This document shows, one piece after another, positions 25,480 to 34,230 of a DNA stretch of 64,000 nucleotides. Every line of letters starts with the position of its first letter. The first letter of the stretch is position 1. The position numbers and the translations under genes were made by a program. The notes below the pieces were generated by a model, which was not told the origin of the DNA, searched no databases, and worked only from the letters and a program-made list of their open reading frames with translations. This DNA is from Streptomyces sp. TRM49041 (lineage in GTDB: Bacteria; Actinomycetota; Actinomycetes; Streptomycetales; Streptomycetaceae): the NCBI RefSeq assembly GCF_008271805.1, contig NZ_VSRY01000103.1, positions 62,001 through 126,000 of the forward strand, in the 5' to 3' direction.

Positions 25480-26838
25480 ATGCCCCCTGCCATAACCGAT
25501 CCGCTCGCCACCGCTTCCCTCCCCTACGGCGACAGCATGTTCCTGGCCCTCGCCGTCCTAGCCTTCGCGATCTGCGCCCTGCTGGTGGGCCTAATCGCCC
25601 GGCGACGCGGCCAACCCCGCACTCATGACCGAAAGAGGCGCGGCTCGGCCGCAGTCGCTACAGCGGCGGTGGCGGCGCTGGTGTGCACCGCCTACAGCGC
25701 GGACACCAGCTGGCGGTTCGCCGCCCATTACCTCGACATGCGCAACACCACCGAGCGCACCGCGATGTTCGCCGCCGCCGAACTAGCCCTGTTCGCCATG
25801 GCCCTGATGGCACGCCAGAACCTGCATGGTCCCAGGCGGGCCGCCGGCCTGCCTGGAGTCCTGATCTGGGTGATCACTGCCATGCAGGCCATCCCCGCCT
25901 ACGCCGAGGCCGGCCCGGTCGGCGGCACCATGCGCGCCTTCACCGGCCCGGTGATGGCGGCGGTGCTGTGGCACCTGGCCATGGGCATCGAACTGCGCCA
26001 GCGCACCCCCGACGCCGCCTCCCGAGGGCTCGCCGCCGTCCTCACGCGCCAAGCCCGTGAGCGGCTGCTAGCCCGCCTAGGGATCGTCGAGCAGGACCAG
26101 GGCGCGGCCCAGATCATCCGCGAGCGGGCTATGCACCGGGCCGTCGCTCTGGCCGCCCGTCTCGCCGAGATGTCGCCCGAGCAGCGCACCGGGCGGGCAG
26201 GCCGGCGCACCGTGCGCCGCCTGTCCAAAGCACTCGCCCGCTCCGGCGTCGACGCCGACCCGCGCCTCGATGCGCGGCTGCTGCGCCAGCTCGCCACCCG
26301 CCGCCAAGCAGCCGCCCTGGCCACCATCGACCTGGCCCCGCGCTGGACCACGCCCGCCCCGCAGCCCGCCAGCCCGTCCGCAGCACCGCCCGACCACGCC
26401 CGGGCGGACGCCGACAAGCGGGCGGAAGACGGACCCCGCCCGCACCCATCGGATCCGGGCGACGAGGAACCCCACCGGGCCGCCCGCCCGCGATCCGCCT
26501 GCCCGAATCCCGACGCCCGATCCGGCCCGGAACCGGCAGCCCGCCCGCAACACGAGGCTCCGCCGCTCACGGGCAGCGGGCCGCCGACGGGCGACGGCTC
26601 AGGCGCGGAACCGGGCAAGAGCGTTGTGCCGAAGCCGGGGCAGCCGGGCCGCAAACCCCGCGCCTCCGACAAGATCCTTCGCGACTACGCCCGCCGCCTC
26701 CACGGCGAGACCGGGCGCCTGTCCCGCGACCTCCTGGAACAAGCCGTGCGCGGCGACGGCTACCGCGTCGCCAGCGACCACGCCGGCGACATCGTCCGCG
26801 CGGTCAAGGCCGAGCTGAACGCCGCCGCCCCTCGCTGA
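25480..26838 (+). CDS. Multi-pass membrane protein, DUF2637/Spd-like
   Basis: 452 residues from ATG at 25480. About four hydrophobic helices occupy residues 15-40, 50-70, 85-108 and 125-170. A cytoplasmic helical part, a long Pro/Ala-rich disordered linker (about 290-380), and a C-terminal helical domain (SDKILRDYARRLHGE through VRAVKAELN) follow. The arrangement resembles DUF2637 and Spd-type membrane proteins of Streptomyces plasmids, which take part in transfer or intramycelial spread. The function is inferred from context between rep and mob genes. Confidence 0.65.
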   Translation: MPPAITDPLATASLPYGDSMFLALAVLAFAICALLVGLIARRRGQPRTHDRKRRGSAAVATAAVAALVCTAYSADTSWRFAAHYLDMRNTTERTAMFAAAELALFAMALMARQNLHGPRRAAGLPGVLIWVITAMQAIPAYAEAGPVGGTMRAFTGPVMAAVLWHLAMGIELRQRTPDAASRGLAAVLTRQARERLLARLGIVEQDQGAAQIIRERAMHRAVALAARLAEMSPEQRTGRAGRRTVRRLSKALARSGVDADPRLDARLLRQLATRRQAAALATIDLAPRWTTPAPQPASPSAAPPDHARADADKRAEDGPRPHPSDPGDEEPHRAARPRSACPNPDARSGPEPAARPQHEAPPLTGSGPPTGDGSGAEPGKSVVPKPGQPGRKPRASDKILRDYARRLHGETGRLSRDLLEQAVRGDGYRVASDHAGDIVRAVKAELNAAAPR

Positions 26839-26922
26839 GCCCCGTAGCGCCTGTGAAGGTCGCCCCGCCCCCACGACCACCCGGCTCAGCCCCTCCCCGC
26901 CCCGAACCCGATACGGAGACCC

Positions 26923-27564
26923 ATGCACGACCCGCACACCGAACACCCCGCCCACCAGCAGGAGATGACCACCACCGCCACCAGCGCAGCAAGGTATGGC
27001 GTTGGACCGTCCAAGGGCCGGTCCAACGCGGATGCCTCCGCCCCGGGGGTGGCGGAGGATCTCGGGCACCAGGGGGTGCCCGAGCAGGAGAAGCCCACCG
27101 ACGCCGCCGTGCCGCTGCCGCGTGCCGCCGACGCCGCCGCCCTGCGTCGTGCCGCCCGTCGCCGCAAGCGCAAAGACGAGCAGCGTAAAGAGCGCGTCGA
27201 CGTGCGCTACAGCGTCGACGAGAAGACCGAGATCCTCGCCAAGGCCCGGTCGCTGAACATCGCCGGCGCCCACTACGTCGGCGCCGTCGTCATGGCCCAC
27301 GTCCACGGCGACCTCACCCTGCCCGGCCAGCGCACCCAGCTCGACGACTACATCGACGAGCTGACCGCCCTGCGCCAGCAGGTCACCAAGATCGGCCACC
27401 TCGTCAACCAGGTCGCCAAGAAGCTGAACTCCGGCGGCCATCCACACCCTGGGGATACCGCAGTCCTGGCCCAGGCCGAGCGCACCCTGGGCGCGGTCAG
27501 CACGGCCGTCAACCACATCAGGGAAGCCACCAACCAGACGGTCACCAGCAAGGCGGACCGGTGA
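26923..27564 (+). CDS. mobC: MobC-like relaxosome accessory protein
   Basis: Up to 213 residues. The conserved part begins near residue 65: a basic stretch (RRAARRRKRKDEQRKERVDV), a ribbon-helix-helix-like core (RYSVDEKTEILAKARSL) and a helical tail. MobC proteins bind oriT and help the relaxase open DNA. The first 50 residues are low-complexity and are encoded by three tandem hairpins, so the true start may be a downstream GTG (27076 or 27109), leaving the hairpins as a non-coding oriT. The stop overlaps the relaxase GTG by four bases. Confidence 0.8.
   Translation: MHDPHTEHPAHQQEMTTTATSAARYGVGPSKGRSNADASAPGVAEDLGHQGVPEQEKPTDAAVPLPRAADAAALRRAARRRKRKDEQRKERVDVRYSVDEKTEILAKARSLNIAGAHYVGAVVMAHVHGDLTLPGQRTQLDDYIDELTALRQQVTKIGHLVNQVAKKLNSGGHPHPGDTAVLAQAERTLGAVSTAVNHIREATNQTVTSKADR
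26999..27084. other. Three tandem hairpins, candidate oriT
   Basis: Three perfect inverted repeats in 86 bp: 26999-27008/27020-27029 (GCGTTGGACC), 27035-27042/27051-27058 (CCTCCGCC) and 27061-27070/27075-27084 (CTCGGGCACC). They lie just upstream of the conserved mobC core, where oriT is commonly found. Confidence 0.55.
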
Positions 27565-29261
27565 TCGCGAAAATCAGCAGCGGCAAGGACACCGCCGGCC
27601 TCATCCGCTACCTCTACGGCCCCGGCCGGGCCAACGAGCACACCGACCCCCACCTGGTCGCCTCCTTCGACGGCTACGCCCCCGACCCCGGCCGCGCCGA
27701 CGACCCCGCCGCCACAAAGAAACTCCTCGTGGCCGACCTCGACCTGCACGTGAAGCAGGCCCGGCGCCTCGGCCGCGCGCCCGAGCGGCACGTGTGGCAC
27801 TGCTCCATCCGCGCCGCCGAAACCGACCGCCACCTAAGCGACTCCGAGTGGGCCGACATCGCCCGCCGCATTGTGGCGGCCACCGGCATCGCCCCCGAGG
27901 GGGACCCGGACGGATGCCGCTGGGTCGCCGTACGGCACGCCGACGACCACATCCACATCGCCGCCACAAAGGTCCGAGGCGACCTCCGCCCAGCCCGCCA
28001 CTGGAACGACTACCTCACTGCCGACAAGGAACTGGTCGCCATCGAGAAGGAGTACGGCCTCCAGCAGGTCGTACGCGGCGACCGCACCGCCGCCAAGCGA
28101 CCCACCCGCGCCGAGCAGGAGAAGGCCCGCCGGGCCGGCCACGAGACGACCGCCCGCGAGCGCCTGCGCTTCACCGTCCGCACCGCGGTCTCCGTCGCCA
28201 CCAGCCCCGAGGAGTTCCTCGGCATACTCGCCGCCACCGACAGCGTGCTGGTCGAGATCCAGCGCTTCCCCTCCGGCGACATCCGGGGCTACAAGGTCGC
28301 CATCGAAGGGGACACCAACGTCGTCGGCGAGCCTGTCTGGTTCTCCGGCTCCAAACTCGCACCCGACCTGTCCTTCCCTCAGATCCGCGACCGCCTCACC
28401 GCCACCGACCAGCCCACCCAGACGACGGAGCAGTACCGGTCCAACCCGTGGCTCCAGGCGACCGCTGCCGCCGAGCACATCCCCGACCGCCTCGACCAGG
28501 GCGACGACGCAGCAGCCCAGGCCCACATCGCCGCCTTCGGCGAAGCCCTCGACGCCCTGCCCCTCCTCGCCCCCAAGGAACTCTGGCCCCCATTGCGTCA
28601 GGCCGCTGCTGCCTTCGAACGCGCAACCCGCTCCCGCATCCGAGCCGAACACGAACACGCCTCAGCGCTGCGCGGCGCCATCCGGGCTATGCGCACTCAG
28701 CCGGCACCGCGCGACGGTGCCATGCTGGCGATGTTCCTCGACGTGGCCATCCTGGCGGTCATCGCCGCCGGACGCTGGCATCAGCTCCGCCAGCACGACC
28801 AGCAGGTCATCGCCGCCCACCAAGCCCTCGTCCACCTGCAGGCCGCCTACGACCAAGCCTCCGCCGTCCCGCTGGCCGCCCTCGCCCACCGCAAGCCGCC
28901 GGCCCCCACGGTCGAACGGCTCGTCGCCCTCGTCTACGAGGCCGTACCCGCCCACGCCCAGCAGGTCCTCGACGACCACGCCTGGGCAGCCCTCGCCACC
29001 GCCCTCTCCGACGCCCAAGCATCTGGGCACGAACCCGCCACGCTCCTTCAGCAGGCAGTCGACCAGCGGCCACTGGACGACGCCCGCTCCCCGGCACGCG
29101 CCCTCACCTGGCGCATCCAACGCCTCACCCAGCGCCCCAGCGCCCGAACACGCGCCGCCCAAGCCCGCACCGTCGCGGGCCCTCGAACGGACCTCCCTGT
29201 CCAGGGTCAGCCGCTCCCTGCGCAGCAGCCAGCCACAACGCGGGGACACAGTCGTCGCTGA
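27561..29261 (+). CDS. mobA: MobA-type relaxase
   Basis: 566 residues from GTG at 27561. The N-terminal relaxase domain shows IRYLYGPGRANEH and the metal-binding histidine triad HADDHIHIAATK (H126, H130, H132). An aromatic-rich RYLYG near residue 16-20 may hold the catalytic Tyr. The C-terminal 350 residues are helical with one hydrophobic segment (MLAMFLDVAILAVIAA). It should nick oriT and pilot the strand into a recipient. Because no coupling protein is encoded, transfer probably depends on a helper plasmid or element. Confidence 0.88.
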   Translation: MIAKISSGKDTAGLIRYLYGPGRANEHTDPHLVASFDGYAPDPGRADDPAATKKLLVADLDLHVKQARRLGRAPERHVWHCSIRAAETDRHLSDSEWADIARRIVAATGIAPEGDPDGCRWVAVRHADDHIHIAATKVRGDLRPARHWNDYLTADKELVAIEKEYGLQQVVRGDRTAAKRPTRAEQEKARRAGHETTARERLRFTVRTAVSVATSPEEFLGILAATDSVLVEIQRFPSGDIRGYKVAIEGDTNVVGEPVWFSGSKLAPDLSFPQIRDRLTATDQPTQTTEQYRSNPWLQATAAAEHIPDRLDQGDDAAAQAHIAAFGEALDALPLLAPKELWPPLRQAAAAFERATRSRIRAEHEHASALRGAIRAMRTQPAPRDGAMLAMFLDVAILAVIAAGRWHQLRQHDQQVIAAHQALVHLQAAYDQASAVPLAALAHRKPPAPTVERLVALVYEAVPAHAQQVLDDHAWAALATALSDAQASGHEPATLLQQAVDQRPLDDARSPARALTWRIQRLTQRPSARTRAAQARTVAGPRTDLPVQGQPLPAQQPATTRGHSRR

Positions 29262-29290
29262 CAGCCGCACGCGGAACGTCGCCAACCCAC

Positions 29291-29330
29291 TGCGGGCTCT
29301 GACCTCCGGTAAGAGAGGTCAGAGCCCGCA
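29291..29330 (+). terminator. Terminator after mob operon
   Basis: A perfect 16-bp stem (TGCGGGCTCTGACCTC) with an 8-nt loop, 30 bp past the relaxase stop. It closes the rep-mob transcription unit. Confidence 0.88.
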
Positions 29331-29575
29331 ATCGTGGTGAGGCCGCGCCCTTTCACGAGGCCCGTTCATCACCGTAGAGCTGCGGTCGCGCCGACGGCAT
29401 CACCCAATATGAGGCGGATGAGACGGGTCAGATCAGGTGGCCTCGACCTCGCGGTGGGTAAGGCTCACCGGCCCGAAGCGGGCGGAACATAGCCGACGAT
29501 CGCCGGTTGGGCAAACCGGCGATCCTCCGGACCATTGATGGCTCCACCCACCCGACTCCTGTGAGGAGCACCCGT

Positions 29576-29956
29576 ATGCCCAAGACCCAAGCCCGACCCG
29601 ACATCGTCGCCCTCCTCTGCGACGCGGACTTCAAGCGCCGGCGTGACACCAACACATGGACCCACCGCGACGGACGCCCGTTCAGCAAGGAGGAACAGGC
29701 CCTCGTCTTCAGGGCCACCCGCGTCGAACTCGAAGAGGTGAGCGAACAGCTCGCCCGGTACCGGGAGTACCTGCGCACGATGGACGAAGCACCGGAGGCT
29801 CTGCAGCGCTTCCTCGCCCCGTTCATGGCGCAGCTCACCCAGAAGACCCTCGGCAACGCCGTCCAGCTCATGAACGAGGACGAGCGGACCGAATTCGATC
29901 GGCTGCTCCGCCTCATAGACGACCCGGTTCGCCCCTTCACCCCGTACACCTTCTGA
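29576..29956 (+). CDS. Small hypothetical protein, plasmid type
   Basis: 126 residues from ATG at 29576 with GTGAGGAG eight bases upstream. It is mostly helical and charged: PDIVALLCDADFKRRRDTNTW, then GRPFSKEEQALVFRATRVEL. I recognise no family; similar short proteins are common after mob genes on Streptomyces elements. The start, ribosome-binding site and codon pattern support a real gene. Confidence 0.65.
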   Translation: MPKTQARPDIVALLCDADFKRRRDTNTWTHRDGRPFSKEEQALVFRATRVELEEVSEQLARYREYLRTMDEAPEALQRFLAPFMAQLTQKTLGNAVQLMNEDERTEFDRLLRLIDDPVRPFTPYTF

Positions 29957-30382
29957 CGAGGGCCGCCAGCCACTGGCGATCAGGCCCAAGACTGATCACT
30001 TCGGCGGGCCGGCCGATCACCCTGGATCACTGCCGACACGCGGCCGCATCACCTAGCGCTGGGATGGACTGGCCACGGCAGCCGCAGGCTCACACGTAGG
30101 ACCCTCCTGTTCTGAGGCTTGAGATAGACGGTGTCGTAGAGCTCGGGCTGCTCGGCGTCGGGGTGTTCTGCGGCTCGTCTACCATGGCGTTGCTCCTTGT
30201 GAAGGGGGCACCCGATGCCCGGCGGCAGTTGCCCTTGTCCGCCGGGCATCACTTGTGTCCTGGGTCTGGGGCGGCGAGCTGGCCAGGTCGCGGGCCTTGG
30301 TTGGAGGGAGCGACCCGAAAGCCTGCATGCATGGATTCGCGACCGTAGCGGCTCAGGCAGACAAGAAAGCGCAGAGCGCGCG
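29957..30382. other. Spacer with no supported gene
   Basis: 426 bp. A minus-strand frame ending near 30049 encodes ELYDTVYLKPQNRRVLRVSL, which looks protein-like, but no convincing start or full-length family match is visible. Confidence 0.4.
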
Positions 30383-30414
30383 AAGCCGGGCCTTCCGAAC
30401 GGGAGGCCCGGCTT
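30383..30414. terminator. Terminator after DUF317 gene
   Basis: An 11-bp stem (AAGCCGGGCCT / AGGCCCGGCTT, 10-nt loop) 18 bp past the stop of the minus-strand DUF317 gene. Confidence 0.8.
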
Positions 30415-30432
30415 CATAGCGTGGGGCAGTTC

Positions 30433-31260
30433 TCAGCTGGCCGGGGCTCGCAGGAGCCGGTCCCGCGTGCTCTCCGGTAGCACCCGGCGCAGTACCGGTG
30501 CGGTAGAGCTGAGTGACGCGGCGAATGCGGCGACGAGGTTGGGCGGCACGCTGGCACTGAACGACGCAGCCCACACATACGGGGCGCCCATCGCGGGCTC
30601 AGCCCACGCCTGCCATCCGAACGGCCCTGTCCGATCCGGCTCGGTGGTCAGAACGCGGGGGTCGGCGTCCTGGATGAGGGGCGGGACCTCGCTGAGGCTG
30701 AGGCGGGAGGTGAAGGTGGGATGCATCGCCGTCGCGTGGGGCTCGTCGGCGTCGCGGAGCCAGCCCTGCGCGGTGACCGCGTCGAGAACCACCTCGGGAC
30801 CGGTCAACGCGGCTGCGGGATGGCCGCATTCATCGAGCGCGAGGAGGAAGTCGGTGAGGACCTCACCCGGGATGCCGGGCGTGAAGTAGGCGGACCATTC
30901 GGCGAGCGAACTGCTCGCGTCGGAGCGGGCCGAAACCTGCCAGGCTATCGGCAGCCCACCGAGGTGAAATGGTTCGTCCGGCAGCACCCACTGTGCCCAC
31001 CGGAGGGCATCAGGGCTGATGTGGAGGACGGTGCTGCGCAGAACCTGCCGGTCCTCCGACGGCTCGTCGAGCTCACGCCGCCCGCGGGCGATCGTCAGGC
31101 TAGTCCAGCCGAGGCCGGCGAGAGCGTCTGCGACGGCGTCGTAGAGACGCCCGTCGTCGCCAGCCAGGTGCCGGGGACCGACCCAGTACGCGGACAAGGC
31201 GCCGCTCGGGAGGGACGGGTCGAACGAGAAGTACGGGTTCAGGAGCGCCTCCGAGAGCAT
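30433..31260 (-). CDS. DUF317 domain protein
   Basis: 275 residues. Two related halves, each with a WxAYFTPGxP- or WAASFSASVP-type segment: the first half shows ISPDALRWAQWVLPDEPFHL and LAEWSAYFTPGIPGE, the second QAWAEPAMGAPYVWAASFS. This matches the DUF317 family, abundant on Streptomyces plasmids and islands and of unknown function. It is monocistronic, with a terminator downstream and 570 bp of non-coding DNA upstream. Confidence 0.75.
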   Translation of the reverse strand: MLSEALLNPYFSFDPSLPSGALSAYWVGPRHLAGDDGRLYDAVADALAGLGWTSLTIARGRRELDEPSEDRQVLRSTVLHISPDALRWAQWVLPDEPFHLGGLPIAWQVSARSDASSSLAEWSAYFTPGIPGEVLTDFLLALDECGHPAAALTGPEVVLDAVTAQGWLRDADEPHATAMHPTFTSRLSLSEVPPLIQDADPRVLTTEPDRTGPFGWQAWAEPAMGAPYVWAASFSASVPPNLVAAFAASLSSTAPVLRRVLPESTRDRLLRAPAS

Positions 31261-31832
31261 GGGGTAGATCTATCCGCCGACGGAGCGAGCGGAGCATCAG
31301 GGACGAGGCGGCAGAGCCACCGCCGGTGGGAATTTCAGGGCGCACCGGAGCCATCGTCGTCATGCTCCGCAACCACATTGCCTTGCCCTGTGGATCTCCG
31401 AGAAGGTCGTCTACGTTGACATGCCCTGCCCACCTTGGCCAGCCCTTCTTCCCGCGTTCCTGTCTGCCCCCGGCGAACTGGCTCAGAGAAAGACGCCCAT
31501 GTAGGGTCCGCAACTTTGCTAGCAATGACGCCGGTTGATTAGCAACGGATTAGCAAATCCGCGGTTCGAACAGCAACGGCTACGGCCAGTAGCGATCCCT
31601 CTGAGGCAGAAGGTGCCGAAGATCACTGAGCTGAGGCGATCAAGCGAGCCAGGGTCCGGTGCTACCACTTGACCATTGTGACGTTTAGCAAGTGACCGGA
31701 TTCTCACAGTGAAAAGCGGGCGCTACATCTCGCTCGTTGATCGCGGCAATGGGCTGTGTGGCCGACCTGGCCCGGATGAGGTCTACTGGACTCTTGGGGA
31801 GTTGTAACGTGTCCCATTGATGGGAGCCTCCA
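31261..31832. other. Spacer with first 20-11-20 repeat site
   Basis: 572 bp without a supported gene. Hexamers ctagca, ttagca, ttagca and acagca lie at 31519, 31539, 31550 and 31570. The same geometry recurs at 33603 and 34657. The GC content drops at about 31500 and stays lower to about 37 kb. Confidence 0.6.
31519..31575. repeat. Four-hexamer repeat, copy 1 (20-11-20 spacing)
   Basis: Start positions 31519, 31539, 31550 and 31570 give spacings 20, 11 and 20. The third unit is followed by AATCCGCGG; the first sits in the palindrome TTGCTAGCAA. The flank cccatgta-gg-tcc (about 31498-31509) is shared with copy 2. Confidence 0.8.
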
Positions 31833-33404
31833 ATGGATCGCTCCGAGGCCCTGAATAGCCTTATTGCGCGAATGTCGAGCAGGGCAGAGAACCTAGATCC
31901 ACGGGGCCTTGAAAAGGCGTTTGTTGAAGTGGAACAGATCACTGACGCCCTAAGGTGTCGGGATAATCAAATCCTCTATGGGCGTCGTGGCACAGGGAAA
32001 ACCCACACCTTCTACCACTTGGCTAACCAGTTGGATGCCGACGACGAACTGATCGTCAACCTTGATCTACGGCGGCTCGGCTCAAATGGTGGCCTCTATT
32101 CCGATGACTCCGAAACAATAAGCCTGAGGGGGACACAACTTCTCATCGATATCTTGGAAAGTATCCATGACGAGCTGTACATGCGGGCGGTCAGCGACGG
32201 ACGCTTCGACGGCCTCCTTAATGTAGTGGATAGTTTCCTGGATGCGAGCACGCGAGTCGAGGTCAAGGGGGAGGTGTCCGAAAGCGAGGAATCTGCGAGG
32301 GATACCACGTCCGAGTCTGGGGGGCGAGCTTCACTTCAAATGGGCACGAAATCGGGACTTCAGGCGGCCTTCGAGGCCAGCGACAAGTCCGCCTCCAAGG
32401 AAGCCGTCAAGAAGTCTCGCCAACGTACTGGCATTGAATTGCCTAGAGTGCTATTTGGTCCGCTCGGTAGGGCTGCAGAGGATATATGCGAAGCCATCAA
32501 GCCACATCGCGTTTGGCTCCTACTAGACGAATGGAACGCTATTCCGATAGCACTCCAGCCTGTCGTGGCTGACATGCTGCGGCGCACCTTTTTCCCCAGC
32601 AGAGGATGGGTCGTCAAGATCGGAGCAATCGAGCGCCGTTCGAGTTTCTACCTCCAACGCCCTGGCTCTACAGACTACATCGGACTGGAGCCCAGCTCAG
32701 ACACCGGCGCGTCACTGATTCTGGACGAGCACCTTCAAGCGGCCGCCGGGGATGCGGCAAGGTTGTTCTTTGCAGAGTTGATATTCCGTCACATGAAGGT
32801 GGTTCTTGCCGAGCTTGGCAAGGGTATGCCCTACGCCAGCGCCGATGCACTTATATCAGATCTCTGCCAGCCGGGAGCATTTGGCGAATTGGTCAGAGCA
32901 GCTGAGGGCATCCCTCGCGACGCGATCCAGCTCATTGGAATGGCGGCACGATTCGCTGGTCGCAGCAAGGTACAGAGAGGACACGTCCGCGAGGCTGCGC
33001 AAAAACACTTCATGACGGACAAGGAAATCAAGATCTCACAGAACAAGTCGGCGCTGAGCCTATGGAGGCGAATCCAGGGTGAAGTGGTTGCCGAGCGCAG
33101 ATCGCGCACCTTCCTCGTCAAGCGGACGCGGGAGAAGACGCCGACCTCATTGCAAGACCTCCACGATGCCCGACTGATCCACCTAATACAACCAGGACTT
33201 CCGGTCAAGGGCAGCCGCGGGGTGACATATGACGGCTATGCCGTCGATTACGGATCCTATGTCAAGGTACTCGAAGAGGAAGAGATAGATGCGGCATGGG
33301 ATGCCCGGAATTACCCCTGGATGTTCGACTCCGGCGGGTTCACTCTTTCCGCGAGTTTTGATGAAACGAAAGTGCTACGGGTGCATGGTCGACGAGATTC
33401 ATAG
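31833..33404 (+). CDS. ORC/CDC6-like AAA+ ATPase
   Basis: 523 residues. Walker A GRRGTGKTH lies at residues 50-58, with Walker B VWLLLDEWNAIP near 227-238. A Ser/Glu-rich linker (about 145-195) interrupts the ATPase core. The C-terminal 150 residues include a winged-helix-like region (SALSLWRRIQGEVV). This fits the STAND/ORC-CDC6-like ATPases annotated in genomic islands, some in defence systems. There is no partner gene: both flanks are copies of the four-hexamer repeat. Codon use is clearly less GC-rich than the backbone, pointing to separate acquisition. No function can be assigned. Confidence 0.75.
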   Translation: MDRSEALNSLIARMSSRAENLDPRGLEKAFVEVEQITDALRCRDNQILYGRRGTGKTHTFYHLANQLDADDELIVNLDLRRLGSNGGLYSDDSETISLRGTQLLIDILESIHDELYMRAVSDGRFDGLLNVVDSFLDASTRVEVKGEVSESEESARDTTSESGGRASLQMGTKSGLQAAFEASDKSASKEAVKKSRQRTGIELPRVLFGPLGRAAEDICEAIKPHRVWLLLDEWNAIPIALQPVVADMLRRTFFPSRGWVVKIGAIERRSSFYLQRPGSTDYIGLEPSSDTGASLILDEHLQAAAGDAARLFFAELIFRHMKVVLAELGKGMPYASADALISDLCQPGAFGELVRAAEGIPRDAIQLIGMAARFAGRSKVQRGHVREAAQKHFMTDKEIKISQNKSALSLWRRIQGEVVAERRSRTFLVKRTREKTPTSLQDLHDARLIHLIQPGLPVKGSRGVTYDGYAVDYGSYVKVLEEEEIDAAWDARNYPWMFDSGGFTLSASFDETKVLRVHGRRDS

Positions 33405-33602
33405 CCAAGAGCCCGCAGGGGGACTTTGCATATCCGGCGATCCCCAAGACCATGGATATCTCACTTGCTGTCACCAGCTCGAACAAGGAGAAACCACCGA
33501 TTGCGAGGAACTCGCCCAGGGCGGCGGGCTCTTCGCTGAACTCCTTGCCCTGGCCAAGGACCGCTGAATGCCGACGAAGCCCATGTAAGTTCCACGACTC
33601 GA

Positions 33603-33659
33603 TGCGCAATGTCAGCTGAGAATGCGCACTGAATGCGCAAATCCGGGATTTGGCGCGCA
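33603..33659. repeat. Four-hexamer repeat, copy 2 (20-11-20 spacing)
   Basis: tgcgca at 33603, 33623 and 33634 and cgcgca at 33654: spacings 20, 11 and 20, the same as copies 1 and 3. Units 3 and 4 form the inverted pair gcgcaaatcc / ggatttggcgc. Confidence 0.8.
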
Positions 33660-33782
33660 GTGGTAACGGTCCGCAGCTGTCGGTGTTGATCTCTTCTGAT
33701 CTTTCTGGGAGCGGAACGCAGGTGCTCCGTAGTTTCTCGACCTGGCGGATCAGGCTGGACGCGTGCGGCTGGCCTGCGACCG

Positions 33783-34230
33783 TCAGCCGAGCTCCATCTG
33801 CATTGGCTGATCGAGGTGGTGTTCGCTGAGGACCTCGCGGTGCAGGTCGAGCTCGTGTGGAATCGAGAAGACGTCCCGATCCAGGGCCTGGTAGCCGACG
33901 GAGTGGTGCTGTCGCTGCCGCAGCGACTCCTCACGGCTGTCCAGGTCAGGTCGGCCCCACCAAGATTCAAGGTCACCGACCGAATAGAGCAGCGCCCGGG
34001 CGTGGAAGCCGTACTGCACGCTGCCGACCAAGGCCAGTACCGCCAGGGACAAGGATCAGCATCGCCGCCCCCGGCCAGCGGAACTTGTCGCCGTCGGCGC
34101 CGATCACTCCGATCACAGCCACGCTGGCCGACGCCAGCAGCGGCGCGGCCACGAAATGCGCCGCGTCGGCGGCCTGCCTGTAGCCGAGCGGGGCCGGTTT
34201 GGCCCATCGTGGTGGTTCGAATGCCGGCAT
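33783..34230 (-). pseudogene. Frameshifted membrane protein
   Basis: From ATG at 34230, frame one reads MPAFEPPRWAKPAPLGYRQA and a first hydrophobic helix up to AAMLIL near 34055. Then coding continues in another frame with LSLAVLALVGSVQYGFHARA, completing a second helix, and runs to GMQMELG-like residues ending at 33783. One single-base indel explains the break. The protein would have been a two-helix membrane protein with a hydrophilic C-terminus. I do not recognise the family. A sequencing error is possible but less likely than decay. Confidence 0.6.

Noticed and set aside
30049..30417. Small minus-strand gene
   Set aside because: Only the last 30 residues look protein-like and no credible start precedes them.
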